Shown: positions 8,495-17,329 of the stretch, piece by piece | How positions within the stretch are numbered: the first letter of the stretch is position 1 | Layout: each line of letters starts with the position of its first letter | Translations under genes and position numbers: made by a program | Notes under the pieces: generated by a model | The model's input: only the letters and a program-made list of their open reading frames with translations | Told to the model about the DNA's origin: nothing | The model's database searches: none | Source of the DNA: Dehalococcoidia bacterium | Lineage (GTDB): Bacteria > Chloroflexota > Dehalococcoidia > Lucifugimonadales > UBA1123 | Assembly: GCA_009838465.1 (NCBI GenBank) | Contig: VXRN01000066.1 | Coordinates: 1-50,129 of the forward strand | Reading direction: 5' to 3' | DNA length: 50,129 bases

Positions 8495-10279
8495 TCAGAT
8501 GCCCAGCGGCCAGACCCACATTATGAGCGGGACGGATACGGACACTATGATGACGTCCAGAGGGAGACCCATCCTCCAGTAGTCACCGAACTTGTAGCCG
8601 CCTGGCCCCATGACTATGGTGTTGGACTGGTGTCCGATTGGGGTGAGGAAGGCGGACGACCCTCCGATTGCCACGGCCATGAGGAATGGATCTACCGACG
8701 CGCCCATCGCTTCAGAGACACCCATAGCGACGGGAGCCATGAGTATGACCGCGGTGGAGTTGTTGACCACGTCGGACAGCAGCATGGTGGTGACGAGGAC
8801 TATCGCGAGAATGGTCCAGGGGGGCAGGGTGTGGCCGAGGTCGGTGACGAGAGCGGCGATACGCGCGGCTCCGCCCGTGCTTTCGAGCGCTCCGCCTACG
8901 GGTATCATTGCGCCCAGCAGGACGATGATGGGCCAGTTGACTGACTGATAGGCTGACTGCAATGTGATGAACCGGCTCAGGAGCAGAAGGGTAACGGCGG
9001 CGACCAGGGATACATGAATCGGCAGTAGGCCGAAAATCGTCAGGAGCAGGGCGCCGACAAACACCGCGACAGGAATGACAAGGCGACGGGGCTGTCCAAT
9101 GCGCAGGTCGCGGTCGGCGAGGGGGAGCAGGTTGAGACGGGGCAATGCGGCAAGCATAAGTTCGGTCCTGCCCTGGAGCAGAAGCACGTCGCCGGCTTGT
9201 AGAACTACCCTGCTCAGCCTGGACGCGATCCTGGCTCCGCTTCTGGACACGGCAAGCAGGTTGACACCGTATTCGGAGTGCAGGTGCAGGCCGGCTGCGT
9301 TGCGTCCTTCGATCTGGCCGTTGGGAACCACGACCGCCTCAAGCAGGGCGACGTCGTCGGAGGCGACGGCCTTGTCCACATCGGAGCGAATGTTGCTGAA
9401 TCCCTCCAGCCTGAATCCGGTCTCGTCAACGAAAGACCTGAGGTCCTCCGGATTGGCTTCGATTATGAACACGTCGCCAGTATCAATAATCTGGTAACTG
9501 GAAGGGGCGCCGTATCTCCTGCCCCTGTGAATCAGGCCGACTATGGCGACGTCATCCCGCGCAAGCTCTTCGAGGTCGCGGACGAGCCTGCCGACGTACC
9601 TGGAGTCTTCAGTCACCCTCACTTCGGTCATGTAGTCGGCTATCTCGATTGTCTCGCCCGGAGTGGACTGGGCCTGCCTAGTCGGGATGAGACGCCATCC
9701 GATAAGGGCTATGAACAGCACACCCGCCAGGGCTACGCCCAGTCCGACGGGGGTGAAGTCGAACATGGTGAAGGCATCACCGGTGGCAGCCTTGCGAAAC
9801 GAGGCGATGATAATGTTGGGCGGTGTGCCGACCAGGGTGGTCATGCCACCAAGCAGGGAGGCGAACGCCAGGGGCATGAGATATGGGGAGTAAGGGCGGT
9901 TTGCTCCCCTGGCCATCCTGATGGCGAGTGGGAGAAGTATGCTCAGCGCGCCGACGTTGTTCATGAATGCGGAAAGGGAGGCGACGAGGGTCGAGAGGGA
10001 AGTTACCTGGGCCGTGAGTGCCCGTCCCGTCCTGGAGAACCAGCGGCCCAGCACGTCCACGATGCCGGAGCTACGGAACACCTCGCTCAGGACGAGCACC
10101 GCCGCCACAGTGATCACCGCGGGATGGCTGAAGCCCAGAAACGCTTCGGATGGCGGGACGATGCCAACGACCGTTAGAATGACCAGGGCGGCCAGCGCGA
10201 CGATGTCGTAGCGGATGCGCCCTGCTGCGAACATGACAAGGGTAAGGAACAGAACCCCGAATAGTATAGCTTCATCCAT
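8495..10279 (-). CDS. SLC13/DASS-family transporter with RCK_C (TrkA-C) domains
   Basis: This 594-residue integral membrane protein resembles the divalent anion:Na+ symporter family, which moves dicarboxylates, sulfate or similar anions. Hydrophobic segments fill the first about 190 residues and the last about 200. Between them is a soluble stretch (about 200-380) with two TrkA-C-like domains (SRYVGRLVRDLEE...VFIIEANPEDL and GRNAAGLHLHSEYGV...LLLQGRTE), as in SLC13 permeases with internal RCK_C repeats. Conserved motifs include LVGTPPNIII and, near the end, GGSSAFLTPIGHQSN. It runs convergently to copA with only 30 bp between stop codons. The substrate cannot be predicted. Confidence 0.88.
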   Translation of the reverse strand: MDEAILFGVLFLTLVMFAAGRIRYDIVALAALVILTVVGIVPPSEAFLGFSHPAVITVAAVLVLSEVFRSSGIVDVLGRWFSRTGRALTAQVTSLSTLVASLSAFMNNVGALSILLPLAIRMARGANRPYSPYLMPLAFASLLGGMTTLVGTPPNIIIASFRKAATGDAFTMFDFTPVGLGVALAGVLFIALIGWRLIPTRQAQSTPGETIEIADYMTEVRVTEDSRYVGRLVRDLEELARDDVAIVGLIHRGRRYGAPSSYQIIDTGDVFIIEANPEDLRSFVDETGFRLEGFSNIRSDVDKAVASDDVALLEAVVVPNGQIEGRNAAGLHLHSEYGVNLLAVSRSGARIASRLSRVVLQAGDVLLLQGRTELMLAALPRLNLLPLADRDLRIGQPRRLVIPVAVFVGALLLTIFGLLPIHVSLVAAVTLLLLSRFITLQSAYQSVNWPIIVLLGAMIPVGGALESTGGAARIAALVTDLGHTLPPWTILAIVLVTTMLLSDVVNNSTAVILMAPVAMGVSEAMGASVDPFLMAVAIGGSSAFLTPIGHQSNTIVMGPGGYKFGDYWRMGLPLDVIIVSVSVPLIMWVWPLGI

Positions 10280-10372
10280 GCTTTAATTCGGTCGCCAAAC
10301 TCTATAAGGGCAATGTCCCACTGGAAGGCTCAGTTGCACTGAAGTCTTTCGATTGTCTTGTTTGATTCCCGA

Positions 10373-10490
10373 CTAGTACTGTGTCCAGTTGGTTCTGACA
10401 TATGCAGGGCTGCGCCCAACCCCTGGATTGCCGAGCGGCGAGCCCTTCGGGGTTCCCTCTTTCGCGGGAATAACGAAGATGTGGTACTAG
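10373..10490. mobile_element. Short element bounded by CTAGTAC/GTACTAG (MITE-like), copy 1
   Basis: The 118-bp segment begins CTAGTACTGTGTCCAG and ends GTGGTACTAG. It contains CCCTGGATTGCCGAGCGGCG and an inverted repeat around TTCGCGGGAATAACG. The same left end and core recur at 22596-22881, which also ends GGTACTAG. No coding capacity is seen. Small non-autonomous mobile DNA is the likely explanation. Confidence 0.55.
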
Positions 10491-10513
10491 CTGCTTGGGC
10501 CCGCCCCATCCAC

Positions 10514-10541
10514 ACATCATGTCCATGATGTAAAATATACT
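10514..10541 (+). promoter_or_regulatory. Operator-like palindrome and -10 box before the YHS/cytochrome operon
   Basis: ACATCATG-TC-CATGATGT (10514-10531) is an 8+8 bp perfect inverted repeat with a 2-bp spacer. A -10-like TATACT follows at 10536-10541, so the palindrome covers the -35 and spacer region. This is the usual place for a repressor operator. The regulator is unknown. Confidence 0.55.
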
Positions 10542-10564
10542 ATGCAACCAAATAGGAGAATGCA

Positions 10565-10768
10565 ATGAGACTGCCACTGTTCAACAGAAGCGGAAGCGCG
10601 AGGGCAGCGGACCCGGTGTGCGATATGCAGGTGGACATCCGAAAGCCGCCTGGCGGGACGCACGACTATGATGGAGAGACCTACTACTTCTGCGCTCCGG
10701 GATGCAGGATAGCGTTCAGTAAGGAGCCGGAGGCGTACCTGTCGGGCGAGAAGAAGATCAGGATGTAG
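10565..10768 (+). CDS. YHS-domain protein
   Basis: This 67-residue protein has the YHS signature DPVCDMQV (Cys19) followed by YYFCAPGCRIAF (Cys43, Cys47), a small putative metal-binding fold often found with copper ATPases and other metal-handling systems. ATG at 10565 follows AGGAG. The cytochrome gene starts 14 bp after its stop, so the two probably form an operon. The usual DPVCGM is DPVCDM here. A role in copper or other metal delivery is inference. Confidence 0.85.
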   Translation: MRLPLFNRSGSARAADPVCDMQVDIRKPPGGTHDYDGETYYFCAPGCRIAFSKEPEAYLSGEKKIRM

Positions 10769-10782
10769 GCGAGGACGGGTAG

Positions 10783-11325
10783 GTGGTGTTTTACCTCATC
10801 AGCTCTCTTGTCGCGCTCCCCTACCGGCGGGCAACCATACTGCTGACACTGGCTTTGGCCTTCGCTGCTGTACTGGCCTGTTCTCCCTCAGGGAAGGACG
10901 ACGCGATTGCATCGCCAACTCCGGCGGCTACGGTCGTCGTTGTCCGGTCGGGAGAGGCGCTGTTTTCCGGCATTTGCGCGTCCTGTCACGGGCTTTCGGG
11001 CGAAGGTCAGCCGAACTGGCACATACGCAAGGAGGATGGTACGCTTCCTCCTCCCCCGCTGAACGGGGACGGTCATACGTGGCACCATGGCGATGGATTC
11101 CTGTACAAAGTCGTCAGGGACGGCGGCAAGTGGATGGAATCGCCGGATATCCCTCACTTCAAGAGCGGTATGCCCGCGTTCGGGGAGCAGCTGAGCCACG
11201 ATGAGATAGTCGGCGTGATTACCTACGTGAAGAGTCTGTGGGGAGACAAGACGGGCCGGGGGATGTCGATTCGGGAGTGGCAGGCGGAGGTAAGCTTGAA
11301 GGATCCGTTTCCTGCGGGGCCGTAA
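10783..11325 (+). CDS. Lipoprotein c-type cytochrome
   Basis: This 180-residue protein has one heme c site, CASCHG (Cys65, Cys68, His69), and a likely Met ligand in SGMPAFG. The N-terminal hydrophobic stretch ending FAAVLACSPS looks like a lipobox (Cys33), so the protein is probably exported and lipid-anchored. The HTWHHGDGFLYKVVRDGG and DEIVGVITYVKSLW parts match the monoheme cytochrome C fold (cytochrome_CBB3 type). Start choice is open between GTG at 10783 and GTG at 10786. It follows the YHS gene closely. It may serve as an electron carrier in the same metal- or oxygen-related operon, but this is not shown. Confidence 0.85.
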   Translation: MVFYLISSLVALPYRRATILLTLALAFAAVLACSPSGKDDAIASPTPAATVVVVRSGEALFSGICASCHGLSGEGQPNWHIRKEDGTLPPPPLNGDGHTWHHGDGFLYKVVRDGGKWMESPDIPHFKSGMPAFGEQLSHDEIVGVITYVKSLWGDKTGRGMSIREWQAEVSLKDPFPAGP

Positions 11326-11434
11326 GGCTGGTTCGGATGCTGGTACAATTGGAACTGCACACAAGATAGAAAATTGGCGCCTAAGGGGCCAAGCGACTAA
11401 TCCAATCTCGTTTGTTTTCGGGAGATCGAGGACC

Positions 11435-11770
11435 ATGAGCGTACAAGAAAATGTACTGAGGGCGGCTGAGGACGGCATTAAGACGTTACTCAACCAGGCG
11501 TTCGCAGAAAAGTTTACGTTCGATCCAATCACAGTCGAATCTATCATAGACCACTACGGTGAAGATAACCTCAACATCATCGTGGTGTACGATGGGGACT
11601 ACGACCAGCTAGACCCGGAAAAGCTCAACCGGATCTCGACGGAACTAGCCTCCATCCTGGCGGAATTCGGATTTCATAATATACCAACCGAATCCTACAT
11701 TGACAAAAAGGAGTATCCGGAGTGGGTCGCTCTCATGAGCCAAGCGCCATGGGAGCAGGGAGACGAATGA
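11435..11770 (+). CDS. Small acidic protein, partner of the HEPN-like protein
   Basis: This 111-residue hypothetical protein has an acidic character, and its stop codon overlaps the next start by ATGA, so the two are translationally coupled. The middle, DNLNIIVVYDGDYDQLDPEK followed by a helix and FGFHNIPTESYIDKKEYPEW, resembles the second half of minimal nucleotidyltransferase (MNT) partners of HEPN proteins. However, the GS-x(9)-DxD catalytic motif is not visible. Whether it is a degenerate MNT antitoxin or an unrelated fold is undecided. Confidence 0.6.
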   Translation: MSVQENVLRAAEDGIKTLLNQAFAEKFTFDPITVESIIDHYGEDNLNIIVVYDGDYDQLDPEKLNRISTELASILAEFGFHNIPTESYIDKKEYPEWVALMSQAPWEQGDE

Positions 11771-12255
11771 ACTGGCAACATTCCATTGAAGCCGCGAAAA
11801 TGTTGGCAGGTTCGCATGAAACAACTCCAGCTCCACCAGGCAGACCGCGCCAAGCCATGCTCAGACGAGCCGTCAGTACTGCCTACTACGCCATGTTCCA
11901 CGCCCTCTGTGAGAGCAATGCTGACACGTTAGTTGGACAATCCCCGCCAGGCCCTCATACAGACCTTTGGGTAGAGACTTACAGAGCATTGCAACATAGA
12001 AGCGCGAAGAACCGCTTGTCGTCATACATTCAAGTGATACCAGAGCCTTCAGTGCGTAATTTCGGACAGGTTTTTGTCAATATGCAGCAACAGCGCATAT
12101 CCGCTGATTATGACCCTCGTGCAAGATTTGCGCGTTCCGAGGTTGTCACGTCCATCGCCAGAACTGAAGCGGCAATTCGAGCCTTCTGCGACGCTCCCTC
12201 TCTCATACGCAGACAGTTGGCCATATATTTGTTGGTTCCGAGAGGCCGTAATTGA
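11767..12255 (+). CDS. HEPN-domain-like protein
   Basis: This 162-residue protein contains RRAVSTAYYAMFHALCE, the characteristic core helix of HEPN proteins, preceded by a charged helix (NWQHSIEAAKMLAG) and followed by more predicted helices. HEPN proteins are often RNases or nucleic-acid-associated toxins, commonly paired with a small upstream partner as here (4-bp ATGA overlap). The RNase R-x(4-6)-H motif is not clear: the nearest is RALQH. An IS256-family element lies about 150 bp downstream, and codon use is more A+T-rich than in the neighbours, both consistent with an accessory module. Confidence 0.68.
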   Translation: MNWQHSIEAAKMLAGSHETTPAPPGRPRQAMLRRAVSTAYYAMFHALCESNADTLVGQSPPGPHTDLWVETYRALQHRSAKNRLSSYIQVIPEPSVRNFGQVFVNMQQQRISADYDPRARFARSEVVTSIARTEAAIRAFCDAPSLIRRQLAIYLLVPRGRN

Positions 12256-12403
12256 TTGGATCATCTGCCGTAGCGTGCAACTTCAAATCCCAACAGACCT
12301 TCAATCGGACAAGGAATTACTGCATGCCAACTCATTGAAGACCGAATTACAGAATGTGAGAACGCAATTTCAAGCGTGGGGATATTGAAAGAATGATGTT
12401 GGA

Positions 12404-13774
12404 AGGAGGTTACGTCAAACGGTGTGTAAACGACTTCAGGCGGCAACCTCTTCCGCAGTCTGTACAGCTATCCCGTCTTCGTACTTCCGACCGTCATAGA
12501 CGGACTCCATCAGCTCCGGCGCATTCAGCCGCCTGAACCGCTTCTCAACCACCATCAACATCTTCCAGATCACGGCTATCGCCCTGTCCACCCGCTTGTA
12601 GCGTTTCGCCGCGTCCGTCCTCAGCCTCAACGATGCGAACGGTGACTCCACAGGGTTGGTGGTCCGAAGATGCTGCCAGTGTTCCCTGGGGTAGTCGTAG
12701 AACGTAACCATCCTCTCCCAGTCCCGCTCCAGTGTCGCCGATGCCGACTCGTGGCTGCGTTCTTCACACCACCGGGAGAACAGATTCCTAAGACGCTCTG
12801 ACTCCTTCCTTGTCTCAGCGTATGGGATGCGTTTGAGCATCAGCTTAGCCTGGGCCTGGTCCCGCTTCGGCAGCCTGTCCAATACGTTGAGCAGCTTGTG
12901 ATTCCAGCATCTCTGCTCGTCAGCCTCCGGATACACGTTCCTCAACGCTCCCCATATACCGAGATGACCGTCGCCCACCACCAGCCGCGGACGGTTCATT
13001 CCCCGGCTCTTCAGACTCCTGAGCGTCTCAGACCAACTCTCCACGGACTCTCTGTAGCCGGGATCCACACTCAGGACCTGTTTGCTGCCGTCGCTCAGAG
13101 CGGCTATCACCACCAGGACCGCAGCCTTCTTACGCTCAAGACCGGCCTTCACATACACACCGTCGACCCATATGTACACCACTTCCAGTTCGTCGAGACG
13201 GCGAGTACGCCACTCCGCCAGTTCGACGTTCCACCTGTCCTTCAGTCTCGCAACGGTCGCAGCGGACACCGGCGCGTCATCTCCCAACAACCCTCTCAGC
13301 GCCAGATCGAAGTCTCCCTCCGAAAGACCGTGTAGATACAGCTGGGGAATCAGCTCGGACACCTCGTTGGTCCTTCGAGTGAACAGCGGAAGCAGACGGC
13401 TCTCGAACCTCTCCTTGGTGTTTCTGATTCTGGGCCTGCTTACCTCTATCGTTCCCGAACTGAGCGTCAGCTTCCTGAGTCTCGCGTATCCGTTGCGATA
13501 GCCGCTGTCTCTGTCGGAGTCCGAGCGGCGGACGGACTTCGCTCTCCCCAGGAACTCGGTAAGCTCCGATTCCAGCATGTGTTGGACCAGGTCTTGCATC
13601 TGTCCTCTGAGCCAATGTTCCAAAGTTTCCCACTCAGGCCTTGACTCAATGGTCTCATTGGTGGTTTGCTTTCTCATGGGCGGTGTATCTCCTCTTCCGG
13701 GCTTCAGCCCCTTTTTGTGCTATGAGGAGGTTACACCGCCTGATTCATTTACACACTAATTGAGGGTACCTCCT
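12404..13774 (-). mobile_element. Complete IS256-family insertion sequence
   Basis: Imperfect terminal inverted repeats of about 45 bp frame the element. The left end begins AGGAGGTTACGTCAAAC and the right end, reverse-complemented, begins AGGAGGTACCCTCAATT. Both share GTGTGTAAA and TCAGGCGG further in. The transposase runs from 13677 to 12436. No 8-9 bp target duplication is visible outside the ends. Confidence 0.88.
12436..13677 (-). CDS. IS256-family (mutator-type) transposase
   Basis: This 413-residue DDE transposase has catalytic Asp172 in IWVDGVYVK, Asp236 in VVGDGHLGIWGAL and Glu344 in NPVESPFASLR, the usual DDE positions of this family. A CWNHK motif (Cys257/His260) lies between the second Asp and the Glu, as is typical. 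The frame is intact from ATG to TAA and the length is normal (about 400), so it could be active. Inverted repeats lie just outside at 12404 and 13774. Confidence 0.95.
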   Translation of the reverse strand: MRKQTTNETIESRPEWETLEHWLRGQMQDLVQHMLESELTEFLGRAKSVRRSDSDRDSGYRNGYARLRKLTLSSGTIEVSRPRIRNTKERFESRLLPLFTRRTNEVSELIPQLYLHGLSEGDFDLALRGLLGDDAPVSAATVARLKDRWNVELAEWRTRRLDELEVVYIWVDGVYVKAGLERKKAAVLVVIAALSDGSKQVLSVDPGYRESVESWSETLRSLKSRGMNRPRLVVGDGHLGIWGALRNVYPEADEQRCWNHKLLNVLDRLPKRDQAQAKLMLKRIPYAETRKESERLRNLFSRWCEERSHESASATLERDWERMVTFYDYPREHWQHLRTTNPVESPFASLRLRTDAAKRYKRVDRAIAVIWKMLMVVEKRFRRLNAPELMESVYDGRKYEDGIAVQTAEEVAA

Positions 13775-13853
13775 CAATCAAAGGCGACCGCACTATGGAG
13801 TACTTGAGAGTACAGCTCAAGAAAAGAGGCATACTTAGGCTCTGAGCGGACCT

Positions 13854-14942
13854 TCAGTCCTTCGTCTCCACGCTGCCCTGCGGACTTATGCGCGTTACTC
13901 CCGCGCTGGATTCATATGCCGCTGCCCGCACTGAGGCTTCGACTTTCTGGTGGGGTTGGAGGAGGAGGGCTGTGCCGTTTTCGATGGCGTTGACCAGGCC
14001 CTCGTTGGTGTAGCTGGTGAAGGGTTCGAGTCCGGCGTTGTAGGTTCTGCCGTACCAGGGGTGTCCGTAGCCTCCGCCGAAGGACTGCCAGTACCAGAGG
14101 AATTTGTACACTTCGGTGGGGAAGGATACGCCGAAGCCGAGTCCAAGCGCGGTGTTGGTAACGGCATACCAACCTTCGGGCATATCGGTTATGTAGGACT
14201 GGTCGTAGCTGTCCCACTCCCGTCCGGGGACTTTACTGAGGTCGTGCATTGTGGAGCCGTCTTTCAGAGGCACGTTGGGCCAGGGGCCTTCGTATCCGGC
14301 CTGGAGCTTGTTGTTGGGATGGAAGTCCTCGTGGTGGTTGATTACCCTCCCGCCCGGAATGTCTATTACGCAGTCCTCGCTGAGGAAGGGCGCGCCGAGC
14401 GCTATGTGCTCTCCCCAGACGCAGTGGACGGGTTCTTCACCCTCGTTGACCAGCGACTGGTCTATCTCAAGAACGGGCGAGCCGGATGATATGGAAAGGG
14501 TCTTCTGGAAGAAGAAGGGCGTCCTGTAGGTGCGGACGGAGAAGCGGGCGCTCACGCACTCTGGGGTATCCTGGAGAATGACGCAGTCCCAGGGCATGGT
14601 GTTGACCTCGGCGTGTAGGCCCATGTCGGCTCCGCCATATACGGATGGGAAGCCTCCGCCGGGCAACGCAGTCTGCCAGCCGCCCTCGTAGAAGTCAAGC
14701 CACACATTGGTCGGGGAACCCGTCGAGGGCGTGAAGCGGCGAGGATCGCGCACTCCCCAGGGCGAACGCCACATGAAGTCGGTGTCGGTGGGCTTATGCA
14801 CGAACTGGTAGATGTCCGCACCCTTGTCGGCGAGGACGACAATTCGCAGGACTTCGTTCTCTATGACGACGGTCTTGAGTCCTCGGAATGTCCAGTCGTC
14901 GGAGATTCTTGCGCCATAGGTGCGTTCGTGCTGGTAGTGCAT
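13854..14942 (-). CDS. Aldose 1-epimerase-like protein (DUF4432-type mutarotase fold)
   Basis: This 362-residue protein resembles the DUF4432 / galactose-mutarotase-like superfamily, which bind or isomerise sugars. Supporting parts are VVIENEVLRIVVLADKGADI near the start, GGWQTALPGGGFPSVYGGA, GEHIALGAPFL and YGHPWYGRTYNAGLEPFTSY near the end. ATG at 14942 follows AGGAG with about 8 nt spacing. The G+C content and strand match the neighbouring genes. The substrate is unknown, and epimerase activity is inferred from the fold only. Confidence 0.82.
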   Translation of the reverse strand: MHYQHERTYGARISDDWTFRGLKTVVIENEVLRIVVLADKGADIYQFVHKPTDTDFMWRSPWGVRDPRRFTPSTGSPTNVWLDFYEGGWQTALPGGGFPSVYGGADMGLHAEVNTMPWDCVILQDTPECVSARFSVRTYRTPFFFQKTLSISSGSPVLEIDQSLVNEGEEPVHCVWGEHIALGAPFLSEDCVIDIPGGRVINHHEDFHPNNKLQAGYEGPWPNVPLKDGSTMHDLSKVPGREWDSYDQSYITDMPEGWYAVTNTALGLGFGVSFPTEVYKFLWYWQSFGGGYGHPWYGRTYNAGLEPFTSYTNEGLVNAIENGTALLLQPHQKVEASVRAAAYESSAGVTRISPQGSVETKD

Positions 14943-14987
14943 GGGTGGTGCTCCTGTTGAGTTTCATTGGATGGCGCTGTCAGTGGT

Positions 14988-15024
14988 CACCCTCACCCCA
15001 ACCCTCTCCCTGAGGGAGAGTGGG
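14988..15024. repeat. Dispersed repeat, half copy
   Basis: CACCCTCACCCCAACC followed by a CTCTCCC/GGGAGAG inverted repeat, as at 28-64. It lies between two minus-strand genes. Confidence 0.65.
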
Positions 15025-15080
15025 CCAGTCAGTGTTCGGTTAATGGTTGTCCGATTTCCCGGAGTGTCCTTCTGCCTGGG

Positions 15081-15276
15081 CCCAACGCCCACCCCTGGAT
15101 TCCCGCTTTCGGGGACCTTTGCGTAACCTGGCTCAACTTCGCTTTGAAGGACTGATTGGGTGTGTAAATTCGTGAATTCATAGCTGCTCGCACCATCCAC
15201 CCCACCCCTGGATTCCCTCTTTCGAGGGAATGACGGTAGTTGTGCAAAGGTCTCCTTTCGCGGGAACGACGGTGGG
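15081..15276. repeat. Second dispersed repeat family (CCCCTGGATTCCC type), tandem copies
   Basis: Two or more units carry CCCCTGGATTCCC followed by TTTCGxGGGA. They start near 15093 and 15205, and a further TTTCGCGGGAACGACGGTGG lies near 15257. The same sequence occurs inside the two CTAGTAC elements. Together with the copy at 14988 it explains the 364-bp gap between 14943 and 15306; no gene is seen there. Confidence 0.6.
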
Positions 15277-15306
15277 TAAACCTGGTACATTCCTACAAGC
15301 GCAGTG

Positions 15307-17307
15307 CTAGCTTTCATCTGAGTTCGTGGTGAAGTGGTCCCAGTACTTGGCGGCCTGTTGGAGGCAGACGGCTATGTCCTGTTCGAGAAGATAGCGCTGT
15401 TTGACAAGCTCGACAGCGGCGTCTCGGACGCGGGACAGGTAATCATCCTTGGACGGGTATCGCTCGGCTATGGATGGGCGCGGGTCGCCGCTGGACTCGC
15501 GCGCTTCCTCGTCGGGAGCGAAGGGAATGGTACCGCCGGCGAACATCAGGGGCTGAGTGTCGCCGCCTATATCGGGGTGTCTGAGAGACCAGCCAGTGTG
15601 CGCGGCGAGCGGGACGGCAATTTCAGGCAGGGTTATTCCGGCCACCTCGTTGCCGTCGGAGTCCACATCTGGAACCAGGGAGCCGAACACCTTGCCCATG
15701 TCGGGTGGCAGCTTGGTGACCTGCTCGACGTCTTCTCTGAGCGAATAGTCGCGGCGGTGGGGCAGCGGGTGCCGGCGCGGGTAGTTGGAGCCGGGAATCG
15801 TGTCGTAGGTGTTACGTATCTTGCGTGTGGGGACGGCGGTGCCGTCGTCTATCCTGGGATGCTTGCTTGGGGGCGGCTCGACACCTTCAGCCACCCAGCG
15901 GTCGAGGTTCTCCAGACACGCTCTGAGAAGCGGGGCGTAGTCTATGACGCTGCGGATGTTCTGTGTGCGGCTTATTCCCTCGCCGGAGTCGGAGGTGTCG
16001 GTCGGGGGCCACGTGCCCGTGCCGTGCTCGGTGCCGGTGAAGTGGTAGATACGGACTTTCGGGCTGTGATCAATGTCGGTCGTGCCGTCGGGGTCGGTGT
16101 GAATCAGGGAGGCATCGCCGCGATGGTACTCAGCGGAGGTGTTGGTGTAGAAGACACGGAGGTCGGAGCCGCGCTCGTCCAGCCTGCGGTGGAGCGAGTC
16201 GGTGACGCCGGTTTCGGGGTCGGTCTGGGTAACGCTGGCGAACGGGAATAGCTGGGTGAGCATATTGTTGCGGTCCTTGGAGTTCTGGCCGAAGCGCTGG
16301 TTGAACTCACCTCTCATGCCCCCGGCGACGTTGGCTATTATGCCGTCGAGCGCGTCCCTGCCTTGCTCGTCGCGGTTGAGGTCGTTGTAGATGAACGTGC
16401 GGAGGAACCGGCCGGTCTGGGAGCGTCCGTAGGCGTAGGCGTAGCTGATCGGAATGAGAGAATCGGAGTTGGCGGATCCGTGCTTGAACCAGGAAACGCA
16501 GTCCCTGAGCGCGGCGAAGCTGAGACCGCGGACCGGCGCACCGACAGTAGTATGGACTAACTGGTAAAGCCGTCCCTTCTCGAACTTGTGCTCGGAGCAG
16601 ATGTAGTTGGGGTCGGGGACGTAGCTGCCGTCGTCCTCAACTCTGCCGAAACGCCAGAAGGCGCGCGGAACGAGGCTTGCGGGGCCGTCCGGCATGTCGC
16701 GGACCTCTAGGCGGGCGTCGGCTTCGTCCATGTCGTAGGCGGGATAGGCGCGGTGTCCCTTGTCGGAGAGCAGGAAGTTGTGGGTGTCCTGGACGCTCTG
16801 GAGCTGGGTATAGACCTTGCCTGTGAGGGGATTCCCGTCGGCGTCTATCGCGTCCGGCCCGTCCATCGTGATGAGCGCGTCGAGAGAAGGGGTGTCCCCC
16901 TGCCAGCCGCAGGCGACCACCGTGTAGCCGCGCTCCATGAGGAAGCCGTCCCCAATGTCCACGTCGGCGTCTTCAGGCGTGTCTTCTTCGATAGCAAGGC
17001 GGGAGGAGCGGTTGAAGTTGGGGAGCGCGACCCTGTTTCCCCTGTTGACTACGTCGAGCATCAGACGTCCGCTGCCCTTCGAGCGGTCAACGGGCATCAT
17101 AATGGAGACGTCGGAAGAGAACTCGACCCTGCCATCGGAATTTGTAGGGGCAAGAGCGACATCGGTGATGCGCTCGTTGGCCTCGCTATTGGGGTCAAGC
17201 GAGAATCTGAGCGTGCCGCGAATCTCCTCGTAGGGGCCAACGTCGCCCCATGATCTGCCATCGGCGAGCACGCGCCGGAATTTCACGTCGAGTCCTGTTA
17301 CTGGCAT
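15307..17307 (-). CDS. Large alpha/beta-hydrolase domain protein (Abhydrolase_10 type)
   Basis: This 666-residue protein resembles the large alpha/beta-hydrolase-domain family (PF20091) common in environmental Chloroflexota and proteobacteria. The nucleophile elbow is AYGRSQTGRFL (Ser296). An N-terminal beta-rich region begins MPVTGLDVKFRRVLADGRSW, and EIAVPLAAHTGWSLRHPDIG lies near the C-terminus. A conserved long insert separates the elbow from later catalytic residues. No signal peptide is evident. ATG at 17307 has AGAGGTGA 5 nt upstream. The gene lies 22 bp downstream of the DUF1461 gene and is probably co-transcribed. The substrate is unknown. Confidence 0.82.
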   Translation of the reverse strand: MPVTGLDVKFRRVLADGRSWGDVGPYEEIRGTLRFSLDPNSEANERITDVALAPTNSDGRVEFSSDVSIMMPVDRSKGSGRLMLDVVNRGNRVALPNFNRSSRLAIEEDTPEDADVDIGDGFLMERGYTVVACGWQGDTPSLDALITMDGPDAIDADGNPLTGKVYTQLQSVQDTHNFLLSDKGHRAYPAYDMDEADARLEVRDMPDGPASLVPRAFWRFGRVEDDGSYVPDPNYICSEHKFEKGRLYQLVHTTVGAPVRGLSFAALRDCVSWFKHGSANSDSLIPISYAYAYGRSQTGRFLRTFIYNDLNRDEQGRDALDGIIANVAGGMRGEFNQRFGQNSKDRNNMLTQLFPFASVTQTDPETGVTDSLHRRLDERGSDLRVFYTNTSAEYHRGDASLIHTDPDGTTDIDHSPKVRIYHFTGTEHGTGTWPPTDTSDSGEGISRTQNIRSVIDYAPLLRACLENLDRWVAEGVEPPPSKHPRIDDGTAVPTRKIRNTYDTIPGSNYPRRHPLPHRRDYSLREDVEQVTKLPPDMGKVFGSLVPDVDSDGNEVAGITLPEIAVPLAAHTGWSLRHPDIGGDTQPLMFAGGTIPFAPDEEARESSGDPRPSIAERYPSKDDYLSRVRDAAVELVKQRYLLEQDIAVCLQQAAKYWDHFTTNSDES

Positions 17308-17329
17308 TGGTTCACCTCTTCAGGGAGTC

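Noticed and set aside
12074..12388. 104-residue frame between the HEPN-like gene and the IS element
   Set aside because: It overlaps the HEPN-like gene in another frame and has no ribosome site or recognisable domain.
15334..16251. 305-residue plus-strand frame opposite the large alpha/beta hydrolase
   Set aside because: Antisense shadow: the opposite strand has an intact hydrolase with a nucleophile elbow and ribosome site.
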